DNA of 64,000 nt from Ceratothoa steindachneri (taxonomy: Eukaryota > Arthropoda > Malacostraca > Isopoda > Cymothoidae). The notes beneath the pieces were generated by a model that saw nothing but the letters and a program-made list of their open reading frames with translations, made no database searches and was not told the origin of the DNA. The stretch is taken from NCBI GenBank assembly GCA_963969495.1, contig OZ018324.1, positions 138,008,355 through 138,072,354 of the forward strand. The letters are read 5' to 3'. A program made the position numbers and the translations under genes. This document shows, piece after piece, positions 57,301-64,000 of this stretch. How positions within the stretch are numbered: position 1 is the first letter of the stretch; each line of letters starts with the position of its first letter.

Positions 57301-60264
57301 AATAATCATTTAAAACAAACAAATTTAATTATTTTGTTCTCGACTCTCACAAATTACGTTAATAAATATACGTATTTCAGAAAGTGCGTTTGTACGTCAG
57401 CATCTACGTCACTTTTGTCGAAGATTGGTTGAAGGTGTTTCCTCGTAATCAAATTCTCTTCATTCGAACTGAAGATTATAAAGAAAATGAAGCGGCGACC
57501 ATGAAGCAAATTTGCGAACATTTGGAATTGCGTGAGTAAAAATTACGACTATTTTGCCTATTTCATTAAAAGATATTTAATCGAGTTGTTACTTCATTGC
57601 GGCACTCGCCCCTTTTAATGTGGATGAGGATCCCAAACAGAACAATGAAGTTCATATAAAGACGAGTATAACAATCGCGGAGAGCCCGAGGTAACAATTG
57701 GCCGATCGTAGGAGGTGGCGGGAAGAATGGCGAACTGTCCTACTTTCTCTTCACACCAACCTGGGTCATGGAAAAGTGGACTTGGAAAGAGTAGTCATCG
57801 AAAGGTTGTAAGAGGGGACACATAAAGTCATAGGCAAACAAACAGTAAAATATCTAAAAGTGTTAAAACAAATTTAGTAATCTAATATTTAAATTATTGT
57901 AGGTATATTAAAAAAAATAGCATTTCAAAAATAATAAGAAAAAAATGCATTTCATCGTTGAATCCAAACTCACGCTATGGTCTAGTTGCAGTATGAAGTG
58001 AATTTCAGCCGCCGGAATTTATAATTGGATCAAAATGATGATAATTTTAGGATAAATCACTGATGTCAATTAAAATAAATTTCATAATATTTTGGAGGTT
58101 AAAATAAATATTTGAATCTTTTTAATTCCAGAAATGGTTCTTTCTAAAGAAAAGTGTGCAACCATTTTTGCTCTTCAAAAGTGGCCTGAAATAGAAAGAG
58201 ATAGTTTCTAAGGGAATTGAATCATAGAGCACCATTTTAAGGATCATTGATGATTTTACAAAAACTGGTTTTTCGCCCATGAAGAAGTATTCTGGACGCC
58301 CAAGAGTTTCAGATGAATACCAAGATCGCCGCCTAGTAAAGTTATAGCTCAAAGATCGGGTCACCGCAAGTTCACAGCTTGTTCACGATTGGAAAGGAGC
58401 AAGTTTGAACGCTTTAGCGTGCACTGTTTGGCAGGGACTTAACGTAAAGGTCTCAAGTCAAGAAGACCTGGAAGAAGGAAGCCTCATCTCACCAAGAAGA
58501 ACCTTACGGATATGCTGCATTTTTTAAGAAATATAAAGAATGGACTGTTGAAGACTGGGCAAAGTGATATTCTCTGAATCTCCCTTCCCCTTGTTTGGCA
58601 ATTCTGGATAATCCATGGTTAGGAGGAGAAAAAGAAAGCGCTTTCACGAGTCCTACGTTATGCCTACAGCGAAACATCATGATGCTTTCCATTTCTGGGG
58701 CTGCTTCTCATCTGAGGGAAATGGAGTAATTACTTTTTGACCAAAGACACTGCCATGAACTCAAAATGGTACCAAGACGTGTTTTATCAGCACCTTTCCC
58801 CAACAGTTTAGTGCCAATTTAGGGATAATAGTATTTCTCAGCATGATTGCCAGATTTCGACCATATAGAAAATTTGTGGGCCATAAACAAACTGGCAGTT
58901 GATAAAAAGAAGCCATCCAATTGTGATCAGCTTCGAGGTTTATTGAACAAAAATTGAATAATATCATTTAAGAGATCACATATTTGGTGTTGGAGCATGC
59001 CAAAACGAATTGAAACAGTCTCGAAGAACAGGGGGCATTATTGTAAATATTGACTGCATTTCTTAATATAATGGGTTGGACTCAAAGCTTTTGTATATTT
59101 CAGTTTCAAATTATGATTCAAACATGCCAAAAGAAAACGCAACGTTTGATTATCTCTATTAATGTTATTTTATGATAAAATAGATTAGTCTCAAATACTT
59201 TGACCATGACTATACTGTAAATCCCTTCAGCAGGTCTACTAAACGTAGACGTCATCTATACTGTCTAGATATTAAAGAGGCATGAAAATGACTGGGGTGT
59301 TGCGATATGCTACGTTACTTAACGTAATTGACTGGATGATTTTGCATGCATGGCAAAGACTGAGCTGACCGCTACTTAGTTGGGGGTCTCTATAGGAGCG
59401 TCTAAAGTTTCAGTGTACACTCTCAACTGGATTCGAACCAGGGACAAAAGCATAAGAATTCTGCAGATTATGCATTAGTCTAACTAGAGCTTAATGCCTT
59501 TATTTGCCACAACATCGCTTTCTTAGAGCTTGGTTTTTCTAGTTTTTAGCGATCAGGTGGAAATTTCACTCATCGATTTTATGTTGTCAAAAATTGCCAT
59601 GTGTCCTTCATTCCTCTAAGTAAAATCTGGGTTTGGCATCTTGTATGTAAGAGAGATTCTTCTGCAGATTTATTCCCACAGTTTTGTAATACATAATATG
59701 GGATCACCTATGGAGCACTACTTACATAGCTTCTTGGTTATAGTCGTAAATGTACGACATTCAGGAAATCAGTTAGATTGAAGCTATCATGATTCATGGT
59801 ATGTGGTAACGCAAAAATAAGAGCATATAATTGCAAAAACTTGTATTGTGCAATATAAAGACACTTTCAATAGGACAGATCACATAATAAGTATGCTCTG
59901 CACACTCAATATGGGACGTTCGTAAGGTTATTATTTCTTATATATTCTTGTAGCTTTCACGATCTTTACTCTAACCCAAACACACAGTAGGTAGCACTAC
60001 TACACTGTGAAAGCAGGTTATGAGATATCAACAGATGTAAGTAACATCTTTATTAATTAACGAAATGAAAGTACATTTTTCTTTTTTCCAGGGCCATTTC
60101 CAACAAATACTACAACCAAAGGAAGAAAACTATGGAACATAAGTAAAATAAAACTTGGCCCGATGCTTAATAAAACGCGGAAAGTTTTGACCGACTTCTA
60201 CGCCCCTTTTAATAGGCAATTGGCGCAAATTCTTGAAGATGATAGGTTCCTTTGGAAAGATTGA
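30620..60264 (+). CDS. CHST15-like: carbohydrate sulfotransferase 15-like (GalNAc4S-6ST family), 8 coding exons
   Basis: CDS = join of 30620-30725, 31939-32036, 51298-51374, 52938-53083, 53833-54205, 56077-56233, 57381-57531 and 60092-60264; 1281 nt, 426 aa. All introns are GT-AG and every exon joins in phase without a stop. Family members are single-pass Golgi enzymes that transfer sulfate from PAPS to N-acetylgalactosamine 4-sulfate in chondroitin/dermatan chains. Visible here: a basic N-terminus and anchor (residues 1-25); NPCW before the catalytic domain; the 5'-phosphosulfate loop GQPKSATTDL (105-114, Lys108); KEPQWW; the 3'-phosphate motif RIIVILRNPVDRLYSGY (256-272, Arg262, Ser270); VRLYVSIY and IRTEDY; and a terminal FYAPFNRQLA block. 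Odd point: Ala110 where the loop usually has Gly. The product is shorter than the vertebrate enzyme, mainly in the stem. Exact substrate is inferred only from the family. Confidence 0.88.
31939..32036 (+). CDS. sulfotransferase exon 2 (stem)
   Basis: The acceptor tcatcaccag and donor CAAG|gtaaat bound 98 bases that accept phase 1 and leave phase 0. They encode a polar stem (ESEQLRDNATSDQSGER, with an N-A-T glycosylation site). Support is splice signals and phase only, as stems are not conserved. Confidence 0.62.
32090..32215. repeat. imperfect GCACAT-rich repeats
   Basis: The motif tgcacatgcacat recurs three to four times over about 120 bases just after exon 2. It is non-coding. Confidence 0.5.
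32345..32730 (+). repeat. 57-bp tandem repeat, about 6.5 copies
   Basis: The anchor GTGCTAGGAG (first copy GTGATAGGAG) starts at 32391, 32448, 32503, 32560, 32617 and 32674, i.e. steps of 57, 55, 57, 57 and 57. As 57 is 19 codons, an open frame with a 19-residue repeat appears, but it has no stable start or partner and lies in intron 2. I regard it as a minisatellite. Confidence 0.9.
32731..33682. other. intronic, no gene recognised
   Basis: AT-rich DNA without coding or element signal. Confidence 0.5.
33683..35154 (+). mobile_element. Tc1-like transposon, family A copy 1 (inactive)
   Basis: Inverted ends CAATCATGGGGAAAAGTTTTG at 33683 and its counterpart ending CATGACTG at 35154 bound the element; a TA precedes the left end. 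The transposase starts at 33986 (MVLTKEKRATIV) and is recognisable through GASGRP (34403-34435), MNSKWYQN (34560-34585), a DGTTCHKG catalytic region (about 34685-34705) and MENLWAIIK (34790-34825). It is broken by frameshifts and stops. Order and DD34E-type motifs are those of Tc1. Confidence 0.8.
35160..35905 (-). pseudogene. Tc1-like transposase pseudogene, reverse orientation
   Basis: The minus strand reads a Tc1 core: LPWKQFHFSDESY (first catalytic Asp, about 35500-35535), a GEGSVMVWG-like block (about 35440-35460) and a QDNT..H catalytic region (about 35285-35305). It is riddled with stops. It abuts the right end of the family A copy in opposite orientation. Its own terminal repeats were not located. 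Confidence 0.7.
35906..36860. other. intronic, no gene recognised
   Basis: The 36062-36352 frame (+) is hydrophobic and AT-driven and matches nothing. A weak tRNA box A-like string (tagcttagtggtaacg) lies near 36625, without a good box B. Confidence 0.45.
36861..38072 (-). mobile_element. Tc1-like transposon with readable inverted repeats (inactive)
   Basis: A ~42-base inverted repeat is seen at 36861-36904 and 38031-38072, sharing GTGAAATTTGACAACGCAAA. On the minus strand the transposase has an HTH start near 37890 (ERIVALHKSGLGQRNIS), the WSDEKKIELFG block (37470-37510), FHQDNDIKHTEKRTKNW (37190-37240) and a terminal AAVI...ATKY-like tail near 36950. It is broken by at least two frameshifts. 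The outermost bases may extend about 10 nt beyond each listed end. Confidence 0.82.
38073..39090. other. intronic, no gene; short (AT/AC)n stretch
   Basis: 38640-38690 is a degenerate TATATAC repeat. The rest is AT-rich, with A-rich runs near 38790-38880 that could be the tail side of the neighbouring LINE. Confidence 0.45.
39100..42000 (-). pseudogene. I-clade LINE ORF2 pseudogene (endonuclease, RT, RNase H)
   Basis: Read on the minus strand. An endonuclease-like block lies at about 41690-41580 (LADLIEQLEIKVLNLNY). The RT N-terminal blocks are at 40867-40643 (QISLTSCVCMFLEKLVNVRL, the usual ISLTSC...E+++N.RL). The palm has GVPQG at 40400-40382, and YVNDFSVS near 40303 where the catalytic Y/F-x-DD is expected (the first Asp is Asn). 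A LESRLQPA block follows. The RNase H domain is at 39661-39395 (GAASLFRAELVA). A C-terminal RNase H in a LINE is the mark of the I group. Many frameshifts and stops; long dead. Confidence 0.75.
42001..44340. other. GC-richer intronic region, possible 5' half of the I-type LINE
   Basis: Composition resembles the neighbouring LINE rather than the AT-rich background. The 43825-44121 (+) frame is unrecognised and may be a shadow. By position, minus-strand endonuclease N-terminus and ORF1 remnants are expected here, but I could not read clear motifs. Confidence 0.35.
44598..44978 (+). pseudogene. mariner-type transposase fragment
   Basis: The frame reads LYLQQLQHLNEAFDQNRSLI, INRKGDLLFNGNA and LLICQKL, matching the mariner block around the second catalytic Asp (normally a HHDNARPH-type motif; here FNGNA, so the Asp is lost). 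The downstream part does not continue as mariner. It is a short dead fragment in intron 2. Confidence 0.6.
45363..45397. repeat. (TA)n microsatellite
   Basis: About 17 TA units. Confidence 0.95.
45480..47400 (-). pseudogene. Ty3/gypsy gag-protease remnant
   Basis: Gag reads on the minus strand from about 47240 (FDVLNAIILRHHAHYD) through 47169-46582. It ends in WCCYHHKFKGEANRC, the C/H-rich signature that closes many arthropod gypsy Gag proteins. A protease with LFFRDPDTGLKLLIDSA at about 46200-46130 follows in another frame; the catalytic D-S/T-G reads DSA. Sequence down to 45480 has long but unrecognised open frames where RT would begin. No LTR was found. Confidence 0.65.
47401..49890. other. 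intronic, no gene recognised
   Basis: AT-rich. The 49184-49405 (+) frame has no recognisable motif and no matching splice context. Confidence 0.45.
49898..50906 (-). mobile_element. DD37D mariner-like transposon, internally deleted
   Basis: Terminal inverted repeats of 31 bases lie at 49899-49929 and 50874-50904 and differ at one base. TA dinucleotides flank both sides (49896-49897 and 50907-50908). The interior is one transposase frame and is distinctly GC-rich against an AT-rich intron. The element is about 1.0 kb. Confidence 0.92.
50018..50839 (-). CDS. mariner transposase, DD37D type, missing the first catalytic Asp
   Basis: Open 273-residue frame from ATG at 50839 to TAA at 50020-50018. 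The N-terminal half carries helix-turn-helix DNA-binding segments (SYAKIAADMACHKSTICRTI). The C-terminal half carries the second Asp in YVFQQDSAPAH (Asp173) and the third in WPPSSPDCNPLDY (Asp211), with 37 residues between them, the DD37D spacing. In the family about 70-80 residues with the first catalytic Asp lie between the KESR and MPPFFF blocks; here KESRKV runs directly into MPPFFFQ at residues 125-136. The deletion kept the frame, so a stable but catalytically dead protein could be made. The 198-residue frame on the other strand is its shadow. Confidence 0.9.
   Translation of the reverse strand: MEYERRAAVVASFHIKKKPVKVMAWFGFKRTMVMDIWRKWKACENKDEFTAKRKAHNFPSSAVRTDEFVAAVKETVDNDGSQSYAKIAADMACHKSTICRTIKKDIGYSYYRKSHRMLITNASKESRKVMPPFFFQNGLRGVTAELDHEMLRSVVKPWMDEIAAGCPYVFQQDSAPAHKAKMTQAWQLNNVFHHWSPDLWPPSSPDCNPLDYFFWGVIKAKTNKHAHNTVDSLKAAIVEAFAAIDKDMVAKACDSFRARLEMVVSAGGGYIKK
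50907..51297. other. end of intron 2
   Basis: AT-rich sequence ending in the polypyrimidine tract of exon 3. Confidence 0.6.
51298..51374 (+). CDS. sulfotransferase exon 3
   Basis: Acceptor ctttttcttaacag; donor TTTAA|gtaagt. It encodes IQNIPFIPSLKNPCWFQEG; the NPCW block precedes the catalytic domain in the family. The two-base remainder plus the first base of exon 4 restores a Lys codon. Confidence 0.85.
51375..52937. other. intron 3, with a TATG/TA microsatellite
   Basis: Contains a (TATG)n(TA)n repeat at 52700-52745 and otherwise no recognisable element. The 51415-51603 frame is hydrophobic, AT-driven and unsupported. Confidence 0.55.
52938..53083 (+). CDS. sulfotransferase exon 4 (PAPS 5' loop)
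   Basis: Acceptor ccatttcag; donor AAAAAA|gtaagt. It encodes LRCLPYFFIAGQPKSATTDL and later KEPQWWTRRRF, the PAPS phosphosulfate loop and the family's WW motif. Confidence 0.92.
53098..53305 (-). repeat. tRNA-derived SINE in intron 4
   Basis: The minus strand from 53305 starts with a tRNA-like head: box A TAGCTCAGTCGG (about 53296-53285) and box B GGTTCGAGTCC (about 53252-53242), at tRNA spacing. The acceptor stem does not pair well and the anticodon loop is irregular. A tRNA-unrelated body of about 120 bases follows, ending in a short ATCAATCA-type tail at 53098-53120. Head, body and simple tail make it a SINE rather than a tRNA gene. No clear target duplication was seen. Confidence 0.65.
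53306..53832. other. rest of intron 4
   Basis: Nothing recognised besides the acceptor of exon 5. Confidence 0.5.
53833..54205 (+). CDS. sulfotransferase exon 5 (to the 3'-phosphate motif)
   Basis: Acceptor tatttcccacag; donor GACAG|gtgtgt. The 373-base exon is open in the required phase and contains DSSPSTFWDM and RIIVILRNPVDR, matching family blocks. Two open frames in other phases across it are shadows. Confidence 0.9.
54206..54980. other. 5' part of intron 5
   Basis: AT-rich with no feature recognised. Confidence 0.5.
54985..55795 (+). pseudogene. L2/CR1-type LINE 3' fragment
   Basis: The + strand reads GQPSILVILDLSEAF (first RT palm block, Asp retained) near 55045-55090. A GVPQ(C)S-like block follows near 55240-55265, then WLSNNFRKLTHGNT and LLVGSAFRSSC in broken frames. 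It ends in AAAGCGCCATATAAATAC (55756-55780), matching the 3' end typical of L2-type LINEs. Catalytic DD is not readable. It is a 5'-truncated, heavily mutated copy in intron 5. Confidence 0.7.
55796..56076. other. end of intron 5
   Basis: AT-rich; nothing besides the exon 6 acceptor. Confidence 0.5.
56077..56233 (+). CDS. sulfotransferase exon 6
   Basis: Acceptor tctacccaag; donor ATATG|gtaaga. It completes the split Arg codon and continues LYSGYRFFRSY, the second half of the 3'-phosphate motif (usually LYSDY), with a conserved N-N-C segment. Confidence 0.9.
56234..57380. other. intron 6
   Basis: The 56536-56769 frame looked superficially like a sulfotransferase segment but is not needed; exons 6 and 7 already join in phase and supply that region. 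No element recognised. Confidence 0.6.
57381..57531 (+). CDS. sulfotransferase exon 7
   Basis: Acceptor acgtatttcag; donor ATTGC|gtgagt. It encodes KVRLYVSIYVTFVEDW, then QILFIRTEDY, one of the most conserved family blocks. Confidence 0.93.
57828..59212 (+). mobile_element. Tc1-like transposon, family A copy 2 (inactive), intron 7
   Basis: Homologous to the copy at 33683-35154 over the 5' region (shared ctaatatttaaattattg and ttccagaaatggttc), the transposase start at 58135 (MVLSKEKCATIFALQKWPE), GRPRVSDEYQDRR (58297-58335), VRRRK (near 58620) and the C-terminal KFVGHKQTG-like remnant. The right end CATGACTA at 59205-59212 is followed by TA; the left end is degraded near 57828. The middle around the second catalytic Asp is deleted. 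Stops throughout. Confidence 0.72.
59400..59485 (-). other. tRNA-like sequence, degenerate (SINE head or pseudo-tRNA)
   Basis: The minus strand contains a perfect box B, GGTTCGAATCC (about 59432-59442), with a short flanking CTGG/CCAG stem. Upstream, a weak box A-like AGCTCTAGTTAGAC lies at about 59475-59488. Spacing is longer than in a standard tRNA. It is likely a relic SINE or a tRNA pseudogene. Confidence 0.4.
60092..60264 (+). CDS. sulfotransferase exon 8 (C-terminus)
   Basis: Acceptor cttttttccag; stop TGA at 60262-60264. It encodes the family C-terminus LTDFYAPFNRQLAQILEDDR. The nearest candidate polyadenylation hexamer I noticed is ATTAAA near 60435. Confidence 0.92.
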
Positions 60265-60690
60265 GTAGGCGAGAAATTTTCACATGTAAGCCAGATTAAT
60301 TAATAATAATCAATCGCTAATTCAAATGGAGGGATGGTTTTTGCTTCTTTTTCAGTGTTGGGAGCATTTCGTTTACTTTTTCTCACTGTAGGGGTATTTT
60401 GTTTGGTTAGGTTAGATAAACTAACCTAGCTATCAATTAAACAGATGAATGGATGTAATAGAGATTTTATAAACTCTTCTTAAAGCAATTTATGTGGCTT
60501 ATAAAACACATATATCGTTTTCTATCTCATGCGAAAAATTTGCTCTACATTACAGTTTTACTTATAGCCTTTTCATGTCATCTGTTTTTATTATTTACTA
60601 AATCTGTTCTAGCAATTTTTATTTCAAAATTTATATGCATTCTATAAAAATAATTTGTTTAATTGTCTTTAATTAGTTATTTTTAATGGA
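60265..60690 (+). other. 3' UTR and downstream of the sulfotransferase gene
   Basis: AT-rich. ATTAAA near 60435 is the only polyadenylation hexamer I noticed close to the stop. Confidence 0.4.
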
Positions 60691-61045
60691 TTGTCTAGAC
60701 TTAGTCATATTTTGGAAGGAATCTTTACCTGGTTATTTTTGGTCGTTGTGTCTTTACCTGAGAATCTTTGGATGGCATATCTTGACTTAGCAACTTAGAG
60801 TGTGAATTTCTTTATTGGTGGCTCTGAAGATCGTTGTCTTTAAATGATCACCTTTGTGAGGGATTGTCTTTGCTTGGTCATTTTGAGAGCGATATTCTTT
60901 CCTGGTCACTTGTAAGAACGTTTGTCATTTTTATTTTATTTTACCCAGAGATTACCTTTATTTATCTATTTTGGGAGGGATTTTTTACATGGTAACTTTT
61001 GGGAGCAATTTTCCGTCCCTGCTCATTTTAGGATAAATGTACTTT
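60690..61045. repeat. degenerate minisatellite, ~36-40-bp period
   Basis: Variants of GGGAGGGATTGTCTTTACCTGGTCATTTT recur about eight times with substitutions and indels. The repeat is old and non-coding. Confidence 0.6.
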
Positions 61046-61520
61046 CTTAGTAGGACAGGAAAGTCTACTTAGTACTTGATACAAAAAAATTCAGATCTGT
61101 TGAATTTCTCCATATAATGACTGATTCAAAATTTATCCTGGTCACGGGGCGTCTTATCTTAAATTATGGATTTTGAACTAAATTCATACATTTTAATGGA
61201 GACTACGTTTTGAAGAATAAAAAGCAGGTCCAGTTAAGCTGTTACTATAGTGGGTCGAAACTCTATAGATTAGAGTCTGTAATTTGCACTCCTATGTGCA
61301 GTGGCGTAGCTAGGGATTTGGGGACCCGGGGGCATTATCTCCCTTGTGATCTCCCAAACATACGAATGTTTGATATCAGGAATGATATGAAGAGAACTAC
61401 TCCTGCAATATTCTGGTGCACTCGGGTATGTCTTATAGTGGGTTAAATAAAACACTAAAAATAATAAGACACTTTAATAGGGAATACTTATGTATGATTA
61501 AAATAATAAACTACATAATG

Positions 61521-61995
61521 TGAAACTGAGATATTACATATTGAATAAATATATTAGTCAAAACTCATATTGGTACATTCCATCAATCTGATAGAGCAAC
61601 AATAAATTAATTATTCAGACGCTTAAATATATAATACGCTAAAGATTCGTTTTAACACATATTTTCAAATAAATTTAAAAATGTATTTTTCTTATGAATT
61701 TTCATGTGTACTTTTCAGATCTGACACTCGTTTCCCCGGAAATGCATATATTTTCGAAGAGTGAATAACTACGTTATTATTAAGTTCCGGAAGTTGAAAA
61801 TAACATTGATAAGCATCATTTTAAGAAATAGAAACGTTTATGTCTTTGAAAATTAAAAAGTCCTAATTGTGTTAAAACGAATCCTATCCAAGATGAAAAA
61901 GTGAAACCGAGATATTACATTTATAAAATATACCAGTCAAAATTTATATTGATGTATTTTATCAGTCTGACACAACAACAATTAATTAGTGAATA
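61521..61995 (+). repeat. direct duplication, two ~95-bp copies 380 bp apart
   Basis: A segment beginning GTGAAACTGAGATATTACAT at 61521 is repeated at 61901 as GTGAAACCGAGATATTACAT. The two copies stay alignable through GTCAAAA.T.ATATTG and the CAACAATAAATTAATTA-like end, at roughly 80 percent identity by eye. They may be termini of one small element or a local duplication. Confidence 0.6.
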
Positions 61996-63557
61996 ACACA
62001 GTTTAATTCAGAATGTAACAGTTTTGTTCACTGTTTTTGTCACTCAAAAAAAGAATAGGACACTGGTTTAGGTAACCTTTAAATGTGTACTCCCTCGCTC
62101 GCCCTTAGCTACGATACTGCCTATGTGTGAATATATGCACACTGTTGGAGCCTACAATTCTTTTGTTTTGTGTCTTTTTCCGGTTTACTGTCGTCTGAAG
62201 AGTTCTGTCGGGTTCTTTTAAAAACAATTTATATAGAAATGGCAGCTTTAAGGCAACAGAGGCTGGCATAATGGAAGAAGATACAGACAGACATAATTTA
62301 ATGCTTCGACACTGTCCGCCCAAATACACATAAGAAGTGAACGATTAAGACTTTTGCACAATGCTTCGGCTCACTGGAGTAACTCAACTACGAGCAGAAG
62401 AATAAAAAACCGTAAAGGAAGCTGTATTCTCAGTTCCTTTATGAAGGTTGTTAAAAATACCCGCCACCAGAACCACAGTGCATATATAATATCAAGTACG
62501 CCAAAATCTCCGTAACACTAAATCGGAAATAACAGTCCAACTCTTACGATTTCATTGATTAGAGGTGTCGTATAAACCCACAAACATTATGCAGCTAGCT
62601 CACGAAATTGAATAGAAAGTGGACGATAAGGAAAATTTGAACATTGTATAATATATAAAGTCATATGCACCAACTCTCCTGTCCATCGTACAAATGGGAA
62701 ATAAACTCCATACCAGGATCAACTAGAATACTAGAGCCTCTGGTAGAAAGGATCCTTTCTCGAGCAGTCATAATTCTGAAGGACCCGAGATGGATTGGCA
62801 ATGAACCACACTCGTCGTGAGGAGACCAAATAAAAAGTGTAAATAATTCTTAAATAGATCAACAGATATAAGCAATTTATACAATTTATTTAAACTAACA
62901 ATTTTTCTGCAATGTTTGATTATTTATTAACTTTTCTTTACTTTGTTTTCTTCAGATATTTAATTTTCTTTGGTATTCCTATATCAATTTGTATGAGTTG
63001 TTTCTGAGATAGAATTTCCCAACATTCTTGCCCTCTTGCATACCTCTTTGTCGTAGAATGGACTCTCGACGATATACCATATATAACTATTCGTTGAGGG
63101 AACTTATTTAATTATCTTTAGAGTGCGTGGATGTCTAGGCTGGCCGATATTATGTATCTTCGATATGCTTAAGAAGTGGAACTGAGCTCAAGGATAATAA
63201 TATTGCTATCATTAATAAAATAGAGTTTTATTAATAAAAACTATCAACAACACACAAAACAGAAAATATTGACATAAACAGAGAATTGGAAAGGGTCGTG
63301 GGAAATCTTACTAATCCGAGGATTAAGAGATTTAAAAAGGTAAAACAAATATAAAGTTAAAGGGATGGGATGGTTCGATAAACCATTTAAAGCACAGAAT
63401 AGAGTTGACAAAAGGGTTAAATACTCAAAGGTAACGTTCGGCTTACGTAACTATACTTGTTGTCCAGAGGAAGGCGACGTGAAGGAATTTTCGGTCCACT
63501 GGCGAGTTCCAGCCGAAGGGGGGGAAATTAAATGATCCTGACGTGGCGTCTTGGTAA
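61996..63557. other. no gene recognised
   Basis: Low-complexity AT-rich stretches and short unrelated frames only. The composition rises towards the tandem repeat at 63558. Confidence 0.45.
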
Positions 63558-63800
63558 TGAGAACCGTTTCTTGACGAACGGCTTGAAGAACAATGGCTGT
63601 TCTAATATTGTTCTCTTCTGAACAACAAGGGGGAAGGGTGAGAAACGTTTCTTGGCGAACGGGCTCAAACGAACAATGGCTGTTCTACGTTGTTCTCTTC
63701 TGAACAACAGGAAGGGGGGTGAGAACCGTTTCTTGTCAGCGGGCTCGAACGAAGAATGGCTGTTCTGACGTTGTTCTCTTTCTGAACAACAATGGAAGCC
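63558..63800. repeat. 81-bp tandem repeat, three copies
   Basis: The motif TGAGAA(C/A)CGTTTCTTG starts at 63558, 63639 and 63720, exactly 81 bases apart each time. Each unit also contains TTGTTCTCTTCTGAACAACA, itself a near-palindrome able to form a hairpin. The period is 27 codons, so the minus strand (63908-63528) stays open with a 27-residue repeat (KKRFSPP and similar). No start or partner exon is evident. Confidence 0.88.
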
Positions 63801-64000
63801 TTGTGGACTTGGCGTCACGAAGGATCGAACCTTGGCACTCAAGGGATATTGTCCTTCTTCTGGACAAGTGATGGTGGATCTCGAGGTCGAGGGCCCTTTG
63901 GTGCACAAGGTGAGACTGGACCGTAGTGATGTCTCGCGAAGAAAATCTGGATCTCTTATCTGATCTTAGTGGTAAAGTTTCCAAATAAATAGTCGGGACA

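Noticed and set aside
1..64000. CRISPR arrays, bacterial operons or defence systems
   Set aside because: No array of short repeats with unique spacers and no prokaryotic gene organisation; splice-bounded exons and metazoan transposons show a eukaryotic genome.

Overview
The window is eukaryotic, AT-rich, intron-bearing DNA packed with decayed and a few young transposable elements. The mix (Jockey-, CR1-, L2- and I-type LINEs, Ty3/gypsy relics, several Tc1 and mariner elements, a tRNA-like SINE) and the presence of a chondroitin/dermatan-type sulfotransferase gene point to a metazoan, most likely an arthropod. A copepod such as a sea louse is a guess that the sequence alone cannot prove.

The one host gene I can assemble lies on the + strand from 30620 to 60264. 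Eight short coding exons (30620-30725, 31939-32036, 51298-51374, 52938-53083, 53833-54205, 56077-56233, 57381-57531, 60092-60264) join in phase, with GT/AG at every junction, to a 426-residue type II Golgi sulfotransferase of the CHST15 (GalNAc4S-6ST) family. It has a short basic cytosolic tail, one membrane anchor, a stem, the 5' and 3' PAPS-binding motifs and the family's C-terminal block. Intron 2 is about 19.3 kb and holds most of the transposons in the right half of the window. No single exon is long enough to stand out as an ORF, so the gene is easily missed.

Layout. 0.9-3.2 kb: broken reverse transcriptase-RNase H element of uncertain class, with a CRE + TATA promoter at its 3' end. 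3.4-8.4 kb: near-complete two-ORF Jockey-like LINE with two in-frame stops. 9.8-10.3 and 13.5-16.1 kb: two copies of a non-coding repeat built from ~120-bp units; the second is split by a 1605-bp solo LTR with a 5-bp target duplication. 17.9-20.1 kb: 5'-truncated CR1-type LINE with an intact RT frame. 20.1-21.0 kb: gypsy pol scrap. 22-25.7 kb: GC-richer, stop-riddled sequence I could not identify. 25.7-28.2 kb (- strand): gypsy element with gag, protease, RNase H and integrase remnants but no recognisable RT. 28.8-29.8 kb: Tc1 relic. 30.6-60.3 kb: the sulfotransferase gene with nested Tc1 elements (33.7, 35.2, 36.9, 57.8 kb), an I-type LINE (39-42 kb, - strand), a mariner scrap (44.6 kb), gypsy gag-protease (46-47 kb, - strand), a young DD37D mariner with an internal deletion (49.9-50.9 kb), a SINE (53.1 kb) and an L2-type LINE scrap (55 kb). 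60.7-64 kb: degenerate tandem repeats and otherwise featureless DNA.

No bacterial-type systems, CRISPR arrays or rRNA genes were seen. All assignments come from reading motifs by eye; no database search was possible.
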